From assembly GCF_022605725.1 (NCBI RefSeq), contig NC_065551.1, positions 4,464,001-4,528,000 on the forward strand: a DNA stretch of 64,000 nucleotides, read 5' to 3'. Source of the DNA: Anthonomus grandis grandis (Eukaryota; Arthropoda; Insecta; Coleoptera; Curculionidae). The notes beneath the pieces are model-generated. The model saw only the letters and a list, made by a program, of their open reading frames with translations, searched no databases and was not told where the DNA came from. Shown here piece by piece: positions 32,166 to 42,634 of this stretch (position 1 is the stretch's first letter; each line of letters starts with the position of its first letter). Both the position numbers and the translations under genes were made by a program.

Positions 32166-34620
32166 CTTACTTGGTAGCTATGGATTTAAAAGACTATTTT
32201 CTGAACCAAGTAGAGGAGGCTCTTGTTTGGATAATGCGTTTGTTAATTTTTCTTATGAAGATGTTTGAGTTCAAGTAGTTCAGTTTCATATTTCAGATCA
32301 TATGGGACAGATAGCAGATTTCAAAATGATTGATAAGCTTAAGGCACATGCCATAAAAGGCACATATAAGCCAATTACCCAGAGGGGTACTAATACTTTC
32401 TTCGAAATCATTGAACAAGTCTCGTGGGCTTTTGTTTTGGCTGAGTAAAGTTACTGTTGATGAGAAGTTTGAGGTCTTTATGTCAATTCTGAGAGATGCT
32501 TTCGAACGATCATATCTTGAAAAAACATTCACAAAAAAATCCACTAACCCTAATAAGGTAAGCTGGTTTACGGATAACATTAAGACAATAAGTAGTAAGG
32601 GAGATATGCAAAAGGTATGATAGGGAAAATGATTGGCAATATTATAAAAACTTGAAAAACCAATTCATGGTTTCTATAATGGAAGCAAAGAGAGTATCGA
32701 ATGACCAGGCAATTAGAACATCAAAAAACGCCACAAAATCAATGTAAAATATCAGAAACACAAAACGTGCAAATGAATCTAAAGATCTGAACTGTACCAT
32801 AAGCCCTGAGCAGTTTAATACTTTCTTTTCGACCATTGCAGAGAACATTCTAAAAGATCTTCTATCGAGCAATTCCGACCCCCTTTTTCATCTCTCTAGA
32901 TCGAGCTTTGGTTGTGGAGATTTTAAAATCAAGGAAGTGAGCTTTAATGACGTTAGGGAAATTATTAATGGTTTGAAACCCAAAATAAAGCTGTGATATA
33001 TGTATGGTCTAAGTGTCTTATAATTGTAATTATCTGTCCATTAACTAAGTTAATTAACATGTGCATACGTGAGAACACCTTTCAATCTTGCCTTAAACAA
33101 GCTGTAGTAGTTATCTTTAAAAAGGGAGACAAAAACTAAAGGCCTATTTCCTTGCTTCCAATTGTGCCTAAAATTTTTGAAAGAGTCATAGCCAATCAAA
33201 TTGTAAATTTTTTTCAGTGCAATAACTTGTTTTCTGACGCTCAGTTTGGTTTTAGACAAGGTAAAAACACCAAAAATGCGGTGCTTGACCTATTAAATAA
33301 TATCATGAACAGATATGAGGACCGCCTTTATCTCTAAGGCATTCGATTGTATGTCTCACGATTTCTTGTTAAAAAAACTTAAATACTCTAATTTTGATGA
33401 GAACACCATAAATCTTTTATCGAGCTACTTGCAGGATCGCTGGCAGATGGTAAAGGTCAATGGTAAATTTCTTATCGAGCCAAGGTAAGTGTGAGAGTTC
33501 CTCAGGGGTCTGTGCTGGGCCCAGTTCTCTTCCTGATCTTTATTAATGGTCTTCCCCTTGGAAGGCAAATATGGGGATTTGTAATCTTTGCTGATGATAC
33601 CACTGCCTTTGTATTTGGTGAGTCTGAGGCAGAAGCTCTCTAAAACTGTCTTGAGGCTAAAAAGCGGGTAGAGGATTGGTTTTTAGCAAGCGGGCTCTTG
33701 ATGAACCAGGAGAAGACCCAAAATATGACCTTCACATTAAAAAACACCTCTGGCATTGATGCAACATCCTCTGTTACATTCCTTGGTATTCTTCTGGATC
33801 CAACATTAAAATGGGAAGTGCGTGTAGAGAGTGTTTGTAAGAGGCTTGACAGCAGTATTTTTATCTTGCGTAATCTGTGTGGGTGTGTTTCTGCTGATAC
33901 CCTGAAAACCGCCTACTTTGGCATCTTCCACAGCGTTATTGCTTATGTTTTGTTTTTATGGGGAGGATCCCTCTCACGCACAGAGGGTTTTTGGTCTTCA
34001 GAGAAGGGCCATTAGGATTTTGTATAGTATGGGCTATAAAGAGGACTGCTAAAACTTTTTCCCTCGGTTGGAAATATTGACACTCCCTTGTCTATATATC
34101 CTAGAAAACCTTCTTTACATCAAGAAAAACGGAAATATAGTTACTCATCAAGGCATACATACATACTCATGACACCAGAAACAAGACTAGCTGTGTTCCT
34201 ATGTTTTGCCGTTTGGGAAAGTGTCAGAGTAGACCTGACTTTATTGGTCTTAAGTTGCTTAACAAGCTGCCTAATTCTGTAAGGGAAAAAAATTTAAAAG
34301 AATTCAAATGCCACATCAAAAAGTTCCTATTGAAAAATCCTTTTTATAGTGTACAAGAATTTCTTGATTTCCAGTTTTAATCGTCCGCCATAGTATCTCA
34401 ATGCACTCTCTATTAGCGTTTTAAAATGTATTACGTATATCTGTATTTTAATAATTTTAATAATAATGTTTTTTTTAATTTTAATTTTTGTGCTTATATT
34501 TTAGTGTATTGTTCCATATTTTAATTGATTATGTGTAGTGTAGTATCTACTATTAATGTTTTATATTTAGCTATAAGATTTAGCTGTAAGAATTAAAGTA
34601 ACCAATGCAAAATTTAGTTT
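32166..34620 (+). pseudogene. LINE (Jockey/CR1-type), 5'-truncated, decayed
   Basis: Begins in the end of the AP-endonuclease domain (NAFVNFSYEDVRVQVVQF, HISDHMGQIADF; SDH is the terminal catalytic motif), then FTDNIKTI. The RT domain runs through LPIVPKIFERVIANQIVNFF, DAQFGFRQGKNT, SKAFDCMSHDFLLKKL (motif A), VRVPQGSVLGPVLFLIFING (motif B) and IFADDTTAFVFG (motif C), then VTFLGILLDPTLKW. The thumb and tail continue to about 34380, with an AT-rich 3' UTR. Frame shifts near 32580, 33130, 33480 and 33640 make it inactive. Confidence 0.85.
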
Positions 34621-34811
34621 GGCATCTAATATTTTATTATCTTAAAGGCACGAGTATCAAAAAATCATTAAATGTCCGAGCGTCAGGGAAAAAACAGCTA
34701 ATAGTCCATTTTTAGGTTGAGATGATTTGATAATTTATTGGCCGCACAAATTTCTTAGGGGCTTTTTAAACCTGATCAAGAGCTTATAATATTTTGCTAC
34801 GTGCTAATTAT

Positions 34812-35731
34812 GGAACCTTAGAACATTGAAAGTCTAGATTAGCATTGCCGTGGAACTATGGGGAGTTTGTTTGCTTGCAACATCTCTGATGCCAAATGCT
34901 TTTGTAGAAATGGTAAAAAAACAAACTTTATAATATCATAAAAATTTGTCAGTTACTTTCACAGCCGCAAAACAATATTATTCTCTTTCAATAATATATG
35001 AAGCATTTTTTTTCATAAAATACTATATAAAAAACTAATATACTGTATAAAGCAGTCAACATTAAATGAATGTAGATGACAACTTTGTATGCGTTTTTTT
35101 CACGTACTTCATTAGAGTAAAGGTATAATAAAAATCATTTTTATGGAAATTAAATATTTTATAATTATTATAGATTTCTTAATAAGTTTTTATTATTCTA
35201 CGTTTATGACGACGGTTGTCCCTTGATCTGATGCTATGATAATATCGATATTTACTTGTAGAAAGATTGGCTTAAAACGCTTTTTACTATCGTAACAGTT
35301 CACAAAAACACTGAAATGACTTAACCTTTTTCCTTTTTCAACTAAAAACTAAAGAAAAAACACAGAACTTCACAAATGCCCAATGTAAACACAAACCCGT
35401 TTGTCAAGATGATGATTTTGTAAAAGCGGTTTTAGAAATAAGAATGTTAATAATTTTTTTTGCTTTGAAGATGTTATTTTTGTACTTAGAATTACATATA
35501 TCTTTTTCTCCTTTTTGTTTTTAATCCAAAATCTAACATCAATATGGTAAATTAACATTATGATATTATGTATTGATATATAGCTGAAAATTTACTCTTT
35601 TAAAAATGCGTGTAAAGTTGACAACAGAAAACCGATGAATATGTTTGTCAACAAAACACCCCCCTTGCACCTGTGCACATGTTGAACTTAAACAAAGTGT
35701 TCTTTACTAATTCTAGCCTTTCAATGTTCTA
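34812..35731. mobile_element. Small nonautonomous element with about 27-bp TIRs
   Basis: The left end CTTAGAACATTGAAAGTCTA (34812) is the complement of the right end ending TAGCCTTTCAATGTTCTAAG (35731), with inverted similarity of about 27 bases. The last 145 bases recur at 37114-37261, so a dispersed family is present. No coding capacity seen. Flanks ATGGAA and ATGAAA may be a decayed target duplication. Confidence 0.55.
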
Positions 35732-37261
35732 AGTATGAAAGTGAGGTTAACGCCAAAAAAGGCAAAAAATTCGGACGAATGATCGATGTTTTGAAAAAAG
35801 TCGGTTGCAAAGTAATTTGTCCGGAATTGATTGTAGGTATAAAAGGTTAAAGTATATTAATCAAGTAAATGAAGTCGCCCCGAAATATAAATTTGCAAAA
35901 GTTTAATGAGTTGCCCACTTACAACTATCAAAACTCGTATCTTGCTAGCTTAATATCATTAATTCCCATTCAGAGAAGAAGACTCCATAAGCCTGAAAGT
36001 TGTTAGTTTTAACGAATCATCCCACCAATATAGTTAGACTTCTGCAAGAAAATGAATCTAGCACAAACTATGTTCACGTATACTACAAAGTTTTCATATA
36101 AAAAAAGGCATTTATTTCCAACAGGTTTGTTACCCAATTACAGGAAAGAATTTGATTTGAAAAAAAAATAGAAACAAAAATATCTTGAAGTTGGTACTTT
36201 AGCATATTCAAACCAGGAAGGAAAAACTAAAATAATAAAATATGTATAAAAATGGAAAATAAAAATGCTTAACATTCTATCTACTTAAACAGACTATCTA
36301 TATACATACTAGAAAGACTCTTCATCACCTATTTACTTTATAATTTCTATAATGGACCTTAAACTGTCAACAAAAATATCGCACCGTTCATGTAAATTGT
36401 TATTAATATAGTTCTGACACATTATTATAATAGGAGACTTAAGCAAAATATTAGTCCTAGCGGGATTTCTGATCTGACCTCTATTATCCATTTGCTGACA
36501 CAAATAATCATTTAGGCAAGCCAGGCTTACTATACAGGGTGTCCCGAATTCCAGCCTCACCATTGGGATCTCGTTAACTAGAAGAGATACAAGGTCGGTT
36601 AAAATAAAATTCCGAATACTTATCCGAAATATTTATTTTAATTGTGTTATTTTTAAACCTCTGTTTATGTTAAAGCTTTTTTTTATTAATGCGTTATTAT
36701 AAAAAAAGGTGTTTGTTCTTAATCTCAATAAATTTTTTGTCATTATTATAAAATTTTTGAATAAGTGTTAGTTTAGGAACATAAGGGGCTCTTAAAATCC
36801 GTAATAAAAAATCCAGGGCCGTATTTAAAAAAGCAAACCTAATGATGACAGCTCAAATACGAAACGTCGGTTTGAAAATATGACGACGAGCTATTTTAAA
36901 CTGATTTTTATAATAATGAGTTCTATACTTCTTGAGTTTTTCCGAATTAAATTCTTTAGTTTTTCTTGTGAATTTATGACCAGAGATTTTGTATTGGAAA
37001 TGGTATTTTGTTGTGTATTGGTCAATTGTTAAAGAAAACTATTTGTTTCTCGCCTCGAATTGTACGAACGTTTCGAATTGTATTTAATTCATCTTCAGGC
37101 CTCTAAAATAAATGAAAATTTCCTCTTTTGAAAATGCGGGTAAACTTGACAACAGAGAATCGATGAATATGTTTGTAAACAGACACTCCCCTTGACCCTG
37201 GGCACATGTTGAACTCAAACAAAGTTGTTGTTTACTAATTCTAGCCTTTCAATGTTCTAAG
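35587..37261 (+). repeat. Direct repeat pair, about 145 bp
   Basis: 35587-35731 and 37114-37261 match over their whole length, both starting tgaaaattt(a/c)ctctttt and both ending tttcaatgttctaag, about 1.53 kb apart. The second copy has no matching left end nearby. Confidence 0.85.
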
Positions 37262-37290
37262 TTTCTTTCACAAGAAAAACGCAATTTCTA
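35732..37290. other. No clear gene; isolated TE terminus at 36536
   Basis: An acagggtgtcccgaattcc terminus lies at about 36535-36553 with no matching end found. A 76-codon minus-strand frame at 36333-36563 (SPIIIMCQNYINNNLHERCD, IFVDSLRSIIEIIK) may be a retroelement tail, but I do not recognise it. Confidence 0.3.
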
Positions 37291-37299
37291 CAGGTCAAT

Positions 37300-38000
37300 G
37301 TGGCGTACTATGCGGACTACTTAAGCGACATCTGTACTATCATATATTCTAGCTGCAGTAAACAGATGACTTCCAAATTTTTCAAATTCCTATTTACAAT
37401 TAAAACTGAATTCCTCCAAGAATAGACCTTGTGGGACTCCAGTTTTAAATAAAACATAGTTTTTTAAATATAAGGATGTTGTCCTATTGTCTCGCAGTGA
37501 TACCTATTACTGAGATCGAATTTTAAAAAAGAAATAGAATTATTTGAAAGATCATAATATATAGTAAAGTTTAGTATGAATGAAAATATTATTAATAGTA
37601 TCAAAAACTTGGCTAAAGGCACAAGCCAGTAATTTTCTTTTGGTCTTCATTGAGTCATATACCATTAAATGAGTTAAGCCTGATAATCCACACAAGACGT
37701 AGTATTATATTGGTCTCTAAATCTAAATTGGCATTAATTATAGTATTTTTATTACAAAACTGTATTAACTATGAAAATTAAATTATCTGACTAGAAATAT
37801 ATCTTTCCAAAATTTTAGAAATTACAGGCAATATACTTGAGCCTTGAATCTTTGGGTTCTGTTGGGCAAAGGTTTAATAGTAGCTTTTATCTACATTTCA
37901 AGCAAGTTATTCTGAAGTATACAGGAATTAATGATATTCAACAAAGTGACTACACTAAAAAGTAAAACGAAAAAATGCTTTTCTCTCTAGGCAATTTTTG
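37300..38000 (-). pseudogene. LINE reverse transcriptase fragment
   Basis: The minus strand, with many frame shifts, reads LFSVVTLLNIINSCILQNNL, IKATIKPLPN, SSILPVISKILERYISSQI (RT motif 1-2 region), CAFSQVFDTINN (motif A-like) and a degraded motif B (SPTRSILGGIQF). Order and orientation fit a CR1/Jockey-type RT. It is in putative unc-104 intron 1, just upstream of the first coding exon. Confidence 0.6.
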
Positions 38001-38315
38001 CCACAAGTACCCCATTGGGTACTATGTACAAGTGGCATTTAGCTAATCGATCACCTAAAATCCTTTAATTATTATCGAATCCTATTTTTCAAGTCCATAA
38101 CAACAAAAATGTACACTGTAAATGATAAATTCCTTCCGACACTAATTATATACTAAACCTCTGATAATCCGATCAGGTCACTTAACGCCAGCAATACTTC
38201 ACCTCCATTAACTAAATTGCTAACGACTTTTCTGTCCAGATAAATTATGGGGGGGGCTCAGTGTATATGCCACCAAATAGTTACTCGAGCCTAAACCTAA
38301 TTTATTTTCTTACAG

Positions 38316-38437
38316 GGAACTCAAGTTACAAGCAAAAATGTCTTCAGTCAAAGTGGCTGTCCGCGTCAGGCCTTTCAACAACAGAGAAATAAGCAGGGAA
38401 TGTAAATGCATCATCAAGATGGGCGGAAACACAACAA
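38316..38437 (+). CDS. unc-104: Kinesin-3 unc-104/KIF1A-like, first coding exon
   Basis: Plus-end-directed axonal transport motor of synaptic vesicle precursors, acting on microtubules in the cytoplasm of neurons. The exon starts after an acceptor (TTTTCTTACAG|G), has 22 noncoding bases, then ATG at 38338. It encodes MSSVKVAVRVRPFNNREISR, then ECKCIIKMGGNTT, the conserved first beta strand and loop of kinesin-3 motors. It ends at ACAA|GTAATT with phase 1. The coding part is 38338-38437. The start is chosen because MSSVKVAVRVRPFN is the near-invariant N-terminus of insect unc-104. The noncoding leader implies an upstream exon. Confidence 0.95.
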
Positions 38438-38494
38438 GTAATTATTTTTAACAATTAGTCCAATTTAATTTAAAATATTTGTCTGTTTTTTTAG

Positions 38495-38574
38495 CAATCG
38501 TGAATCCAAAAGCCGACAGTAAAGACTCTGCCATCAAAAGTTTCAACTTTGATTATTCATATTGGTCTCATGAC
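38495..38574 (+). CDS. unc-104: Kinesin-3 unc-104/KIF1A-like, coding exon 2
   Basis: Acceptor TTTTTTTAG|CA and donor GAC|GTAAGT. Joined in phase to the previous exon it reads TIVNPKADSKDSAIKSFNFD then YSYWSHD. FNFDYSYWSHD is a kinesin-3 signature preceding the nucleotide-binding region. The exon ends in phase 0. The 13.7-kb intron that follows (38575-52277) is almost entirely transposable elements. Confidence 0.95.
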
Positions 38575-38659
38575 GTAAGTATATTGATGCTTAAATGCAT
38601 ATTAGTTAGGGCTTTTATAAAATACCTGCATTTCTTATATTTGACTGTGCGTATGCTTT

Positions 38660-40153
38660 TTGTAAACCGCTAACAATATTGTTTAAATATTGCTCTCAGA
38701 ATTGGAGAATTTCCTCTGCTCTGGAAAAAAATCTAAAATTATTCCTGTTCATAAAAAAAAATGATAAAAATCTTATCGATAACTATCGGCCAGTTACATT
38801 TATTAACAACTTTTCTAAAGTTTTTGAGCGGGTCCTTCATTCAGCATTATATTTTCCTATAAAACATCTTATAGACACTAGACAGAATTTATATCAGAAT
38901 CTATAAATGATAATTCTCAAGTTGATGTAGTCTATACAGATTTCTCGAAAGCTTTCGACCGTCTTGACCATTCCATTTTTATATCAAATCTTTCTGACCA
39001 ATTTGAGTTTTCATCTCGTTTATCTTCTCTTATCTCTTCTTATCCCACTAAACGTCCTCAAAATGTTGAATGCTTTGGACACAGCTCAACTGAAATAGTC
39101 GCTCCTTCAGGCAGACCGCAATGCTCCATATTGGGACCTCTACTTTTCAACTAATTTATTAATACCATTTCTAAGGACCTAGAAGTAAACAGCTTATTAT
39201 ACTGTGATGATAAAAAATTATACTGTAGAATTGATACTATTGAGGACTGCATCAAACTCCAAGCAGCCATTAACTCAGTGAATGAATGGTGCAAGAATAA
39301 CAACTTGCCTCTAAATGCAGTGTGGTCTCCTACTCCTTAAAAAAGAACTTACCAACGTTACCAAGTTACTTACCAATACAAAATTGATAATGTGATACTA
39401 CCAAGATCAACCCACTTCAAAGACTTGGCACTCATTTTTGATAGCTCACTTTCATTTAATTTTCATATCGAAGATATCATAAAAAGAAGTTATAAAATGC
39501 TGGGTTTTGTTATCAAGAACTCTCCATTCTTTGAGAATATCTCTAGCATTAAACTCCTGTACTTTACTTATGTTCGTTTAATTTTGGAATATTCTTCCCA
39601 AGTCTGGTCGCCATACTATCAGAACCATATTCAAGAGCTTGAAAATATACAGCGAAAATTTCTTAAATTCCTTTGGTTTAAATGCGAAAGAGTGTACCCG
39701 GAAATCGGCTTCTCACATGATCGTTTGCTTGAAAGATTTCAGATTAAATACTTACAGGAAAGAAGAAAATCGGCAAATCTTACTTAAATTAATTATTGGC
39801 GTAATTGACTCGCCAGAGATCTTGCAAGTTCTAAATGTACACACTCCTCGGCTATCAGCTCGCAGTTTACCTTTCAATACCTCGAACCAACATTACAAAA
39901 TTTTCGCCTCTACGTAGAGCTTGCAATACATACAACTCTATACAGAATAAATGCGATATATTTAACTGTAGCCTAGCCGAAATTAAAAGAATTCGCTTAG
40001 TTTAGATAATCTTGTTTTCTTCTTTTTTATATATTTATTAATAATTTATCATATCTGTAATATTAATTTTATTTTGATAAGATGATTTCATGTTTATATA
40101 CATCGTTTCCACCCTCTTATTGGAGTTTCTCTGTTGAGTGATGTAAATAAATA
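38660..40153 (+). pseudogene. LINE (Jockey-like) RT in unc-104 intron 3
   Basis: The + strand reads NDKNLIDNYRPVTFINNFSK, VDVVYTDFSKAFDRLDH (motif A), a decayed motif B (RPQCSILGPLLF), LLYCDDKKLYC (motif C, YCDD in place of YADD), NEWCKNNNLPLNA, then DLALIFDSSLSFNFHIEDI, YKMLGFVIKNSPFFENISSI, VRLILEYSSQVWSPYYQNHI. It ends with gtgatgtaaataaata, directly against the Tc1 left end. Stops and frame shifts are present. No endonuclease domain, so it is 5'-truncated. It starts within about 90 bases of the exon donor. Confidence 0.85.
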
Positions 40154-41784
40154 CAGTGAGGGACAAAAGTATTGGCACACATAATTTTATAAAGTAATTT
40201 ATTGATGTTTACTATATTTATGTAACCCAATAATAACTATCTAACTAAAAACATATAAAAGATTTAGTACAATAATAATAATAATAAAAAATAAAACAGA
40301 TTTCCTTAAGCATAACGAGAGCATAACAAAAAAATAAAAATTACATTCTATTTAAAATGGACATAACTATTGGCCCACCAAATAAAAATAAAATTTAATC
40401 CCAGTTCTAATATTTTGTAGGACCTCCTTTTCTTTGTATAATATGAGTGAGCCTCCTTTTCATTGAATGGACCAGCTTTTGCGTATAGGAAGCTCAAAAC
40501 TATTCCATTCTTGCAGCAAAACACGTTTAAGCTCTTCCTTACTGGAAATATGGTGTTTCCTTATTCGTTTTCCTAGCTCACTCCAAAGATTTTCGATCGG
40601 GTTGACATCTGGAGATTAAGGAGGTGTATTTAAAGTATGAGGGACATTAAACGCAATCCACTGCTTGACTATATAGGCTGTATGTTTCGGATCGTTGTCC
40701 TGTTGAAAGTAATAATCATTTGCCAAATTAAGTTTTTCCGTACTAGCTCTTAAGTTTTTTTTTAGAATCTTTAAATATACATTTTTGTCCATAATACCAT
40801 CTATAAAAACCAGATTTCCGACCCCTCCCGATGACATACAGCCCTACACTAGTACACTACCACCACCATGTTTCACAGTCTTATGCAGATTTTGTGCATC
40901 TAGTTCACAATTGGGCTTCCTCCACACAGTCACTTTCCCATCTGAATGAAAAATGTTGAATTTACTTTCATCAGAGAATATTACTTTGTCCCAAAATATA
41001 TTATCTTGATGAAAGTGTGCATTCGCAAATTCAAGACGCTTTTTTGGTTAACCTTATTAATAAATGGTTTATTCCGAGCTACTCTGGCACTATATCCAGC
41101 CCTATGAAGAACTCTTCGTACTCTTTTTGAGCTCACGTTGATGCTATTTTCTTCTGTCAATATAGCCGCAATTTCAGAAGCGCTAGTTCGAGGATTTTGC
41201 TTAATTTTATTCACAATTTTTCTTTCTTGCCTCTCCGTTAACTTTGGTGGACGTCCAGTTCTAGGCTTATTTTTGAAATTTTCTGCAGTTTCAAACCTTT
41301 TTAAGACACTACGCACAGTAAATCGACTTTTCTTCACAATTTGGGCTGAATACGATTTACCCTCTTTTCGCTGCTGTACAATTATTCTTCGCTCGGATTC
41401 CGTCGTTTCTTGGCCTTTGCGACCCATATTTGCAATGTATGCACTTAAAATAAGCACTAAACCTAAAGAAATATTTTACTCCATATAAATATTCTGTTAA
41501 AGAATGTGAAAAACTGCTTCAAAATTCTCACATACAAGGCACTTATTTTTTTACATGTGTGCCAATACTTTTGTCCATGGGATTTTTGATAGAATTTTAA
41601 TATGGGTTCTTTTGTAAAGCCTTTATTTATTAAATTTGTATTAAATATTAAGAAACGAATGCTCTTACAATGGGTATACACTTTAAATTAGAAAATATTT
41701 AAATGTAATAGGTCTAGTAGCTTAAGAGGACAGATACGAATTTTAATAAAAATCAATATGTGCCAATATTTTTGTCCCTCACTG
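40154..41784 (-). mobile_element. Tc1-like transposon, nearly complete
   Basis: Terminal repeats CAGTGAGGGACAAAAGTATT at 40154 and complement at 41784, with TA on both sides (40152-40153 and 41785-41786). Total 1631 bp, as expected for Tc1. The transposase frame is nearly complete on the minus strand. It sits exactly at the 3' tail of the preceding LINE. Confidence 0.95.
40407..41427 (-). pseudogene. Tc1 transposase (DD34E) with three to four lesions
   Basis: Starts MGRKGQETTESERRIIVQQR at 41427. HTH region: EGKSYSAQIVKKSRFTVRSV, then an AT-hook-like GRPPKLTERQERK and RTSASEIAAILTEENSINVS. A frame shift near 41045 precedes KKRLEFANAHFHQDNIFWDK. Catalytic blocks are VIFSDESKFNIF (Asp 1), YYFQQDNDPKHTAYIV (Asp 2) and SPDVNPIENLW (Glu), with 34 residues between the last two. 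Trp is a stop in VLV*GCMSSGG, Gln is a stop before SPDVNPIE, and a shift near the end precedes MKRRLTHIIQRKGGPTKY. Length fits 340 residues. Few lesions suggest recent death. Confidence 0.92.
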
Positions 41785-41786
41785 TA

Positions 41787-42590
41787 AATATTTATGTATA
41801 ACGGTGCTCCAGCACGTTGTAGTTTCGTTGCTTGCCAATATTTGTATATTACATACAAAAACTCAAATCCTCTCGATTTTTTTCTAAGGGTATCTCAGAT
41901 ATTTGGTTTATATCTCTCCAATCGATCACTTTGCGGAATTATCGCCTGTTGTGGAATAATTCGACCGACCTCGGGAATTTTATGAACGTGTTCGCTATTC
42001 ATCGGGTCGGAGGACAGACCCTTGTATTTATGTATGTCGAATAAATAATGATTATTTCATTTTATTTTTATCAGATCCTCAAGAACTTTTGTAACATACA
42101 AATTTTAAAATTGTAGGAAAACGTTGTAGATATCAAAATTTTAATTACAAAAATTTTAGACTGCATCTTATCATAGGGCCATGCCGAAAGATGGTTTTTA
42201 TTTTTTATTAGAAAACCAGGCAAAAGTCAGGCGAAAAGAAAGCTAAGAGAGCATATTTCTTCTTTCTTCGAAAGATTTTTTTAAAATAATTGTATTTTTC
42301 ATATAAACCAGTGGCATATTCAACATATTTTGTTCAAATTGAAGGCCACCGGCAAATTGTTAGAAGTTATTTGCACATCAAAAAGTCCCATTTGATGCAT
42401 AAAAGCTTTATCAAGGAAAAACGTGTTTTTTTTTCTTCAGTTCTCAAAACGTTAAACGTTTACCACATAGGAACTCTTTTTTCTTATTTTTATTCAAAGA
42501 ACTTATTTCTGATTTTGTCTATATTTGATATTATAAGAAAAACCGTGTAATGGAAATGTGTGACAAAGATAGATAGTATTTAACTTTTTA
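41787..42590 (+). other. Mostly featureless, with a possible DD41D transposase scrap
   Basis: Near 41800-41890 the + strand reads MYNGAPARCSFVACQYL and SNPLDFFL, resembling the second-Asp block and NPLDFFLW end block of DD41D transposases with the middle deleted. The rest of the stretch, up to the hAT element, shows nothing recognisable. Confidence 0.3.
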
Positions 42591-42634
42591 ACATCAAAAC
42601 ACTTGCTTTTTGGTCTTTTTCGTTTGACCTAGCC

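Noticed and set aside
35370..35558. 62-codon minus-strand frame
   Set aside because: Lysine/leucine-rich reading of AT-rich noncoding DNA without similarity.
30797..36553. gggacaccctgta at 30797-30810 and acagggtgtcccgaa at 36535 as two ends of one element
   Set aside because: The bases beyond the shared short motif do not match as inverted repeats, so they are probably unrelated element ends.
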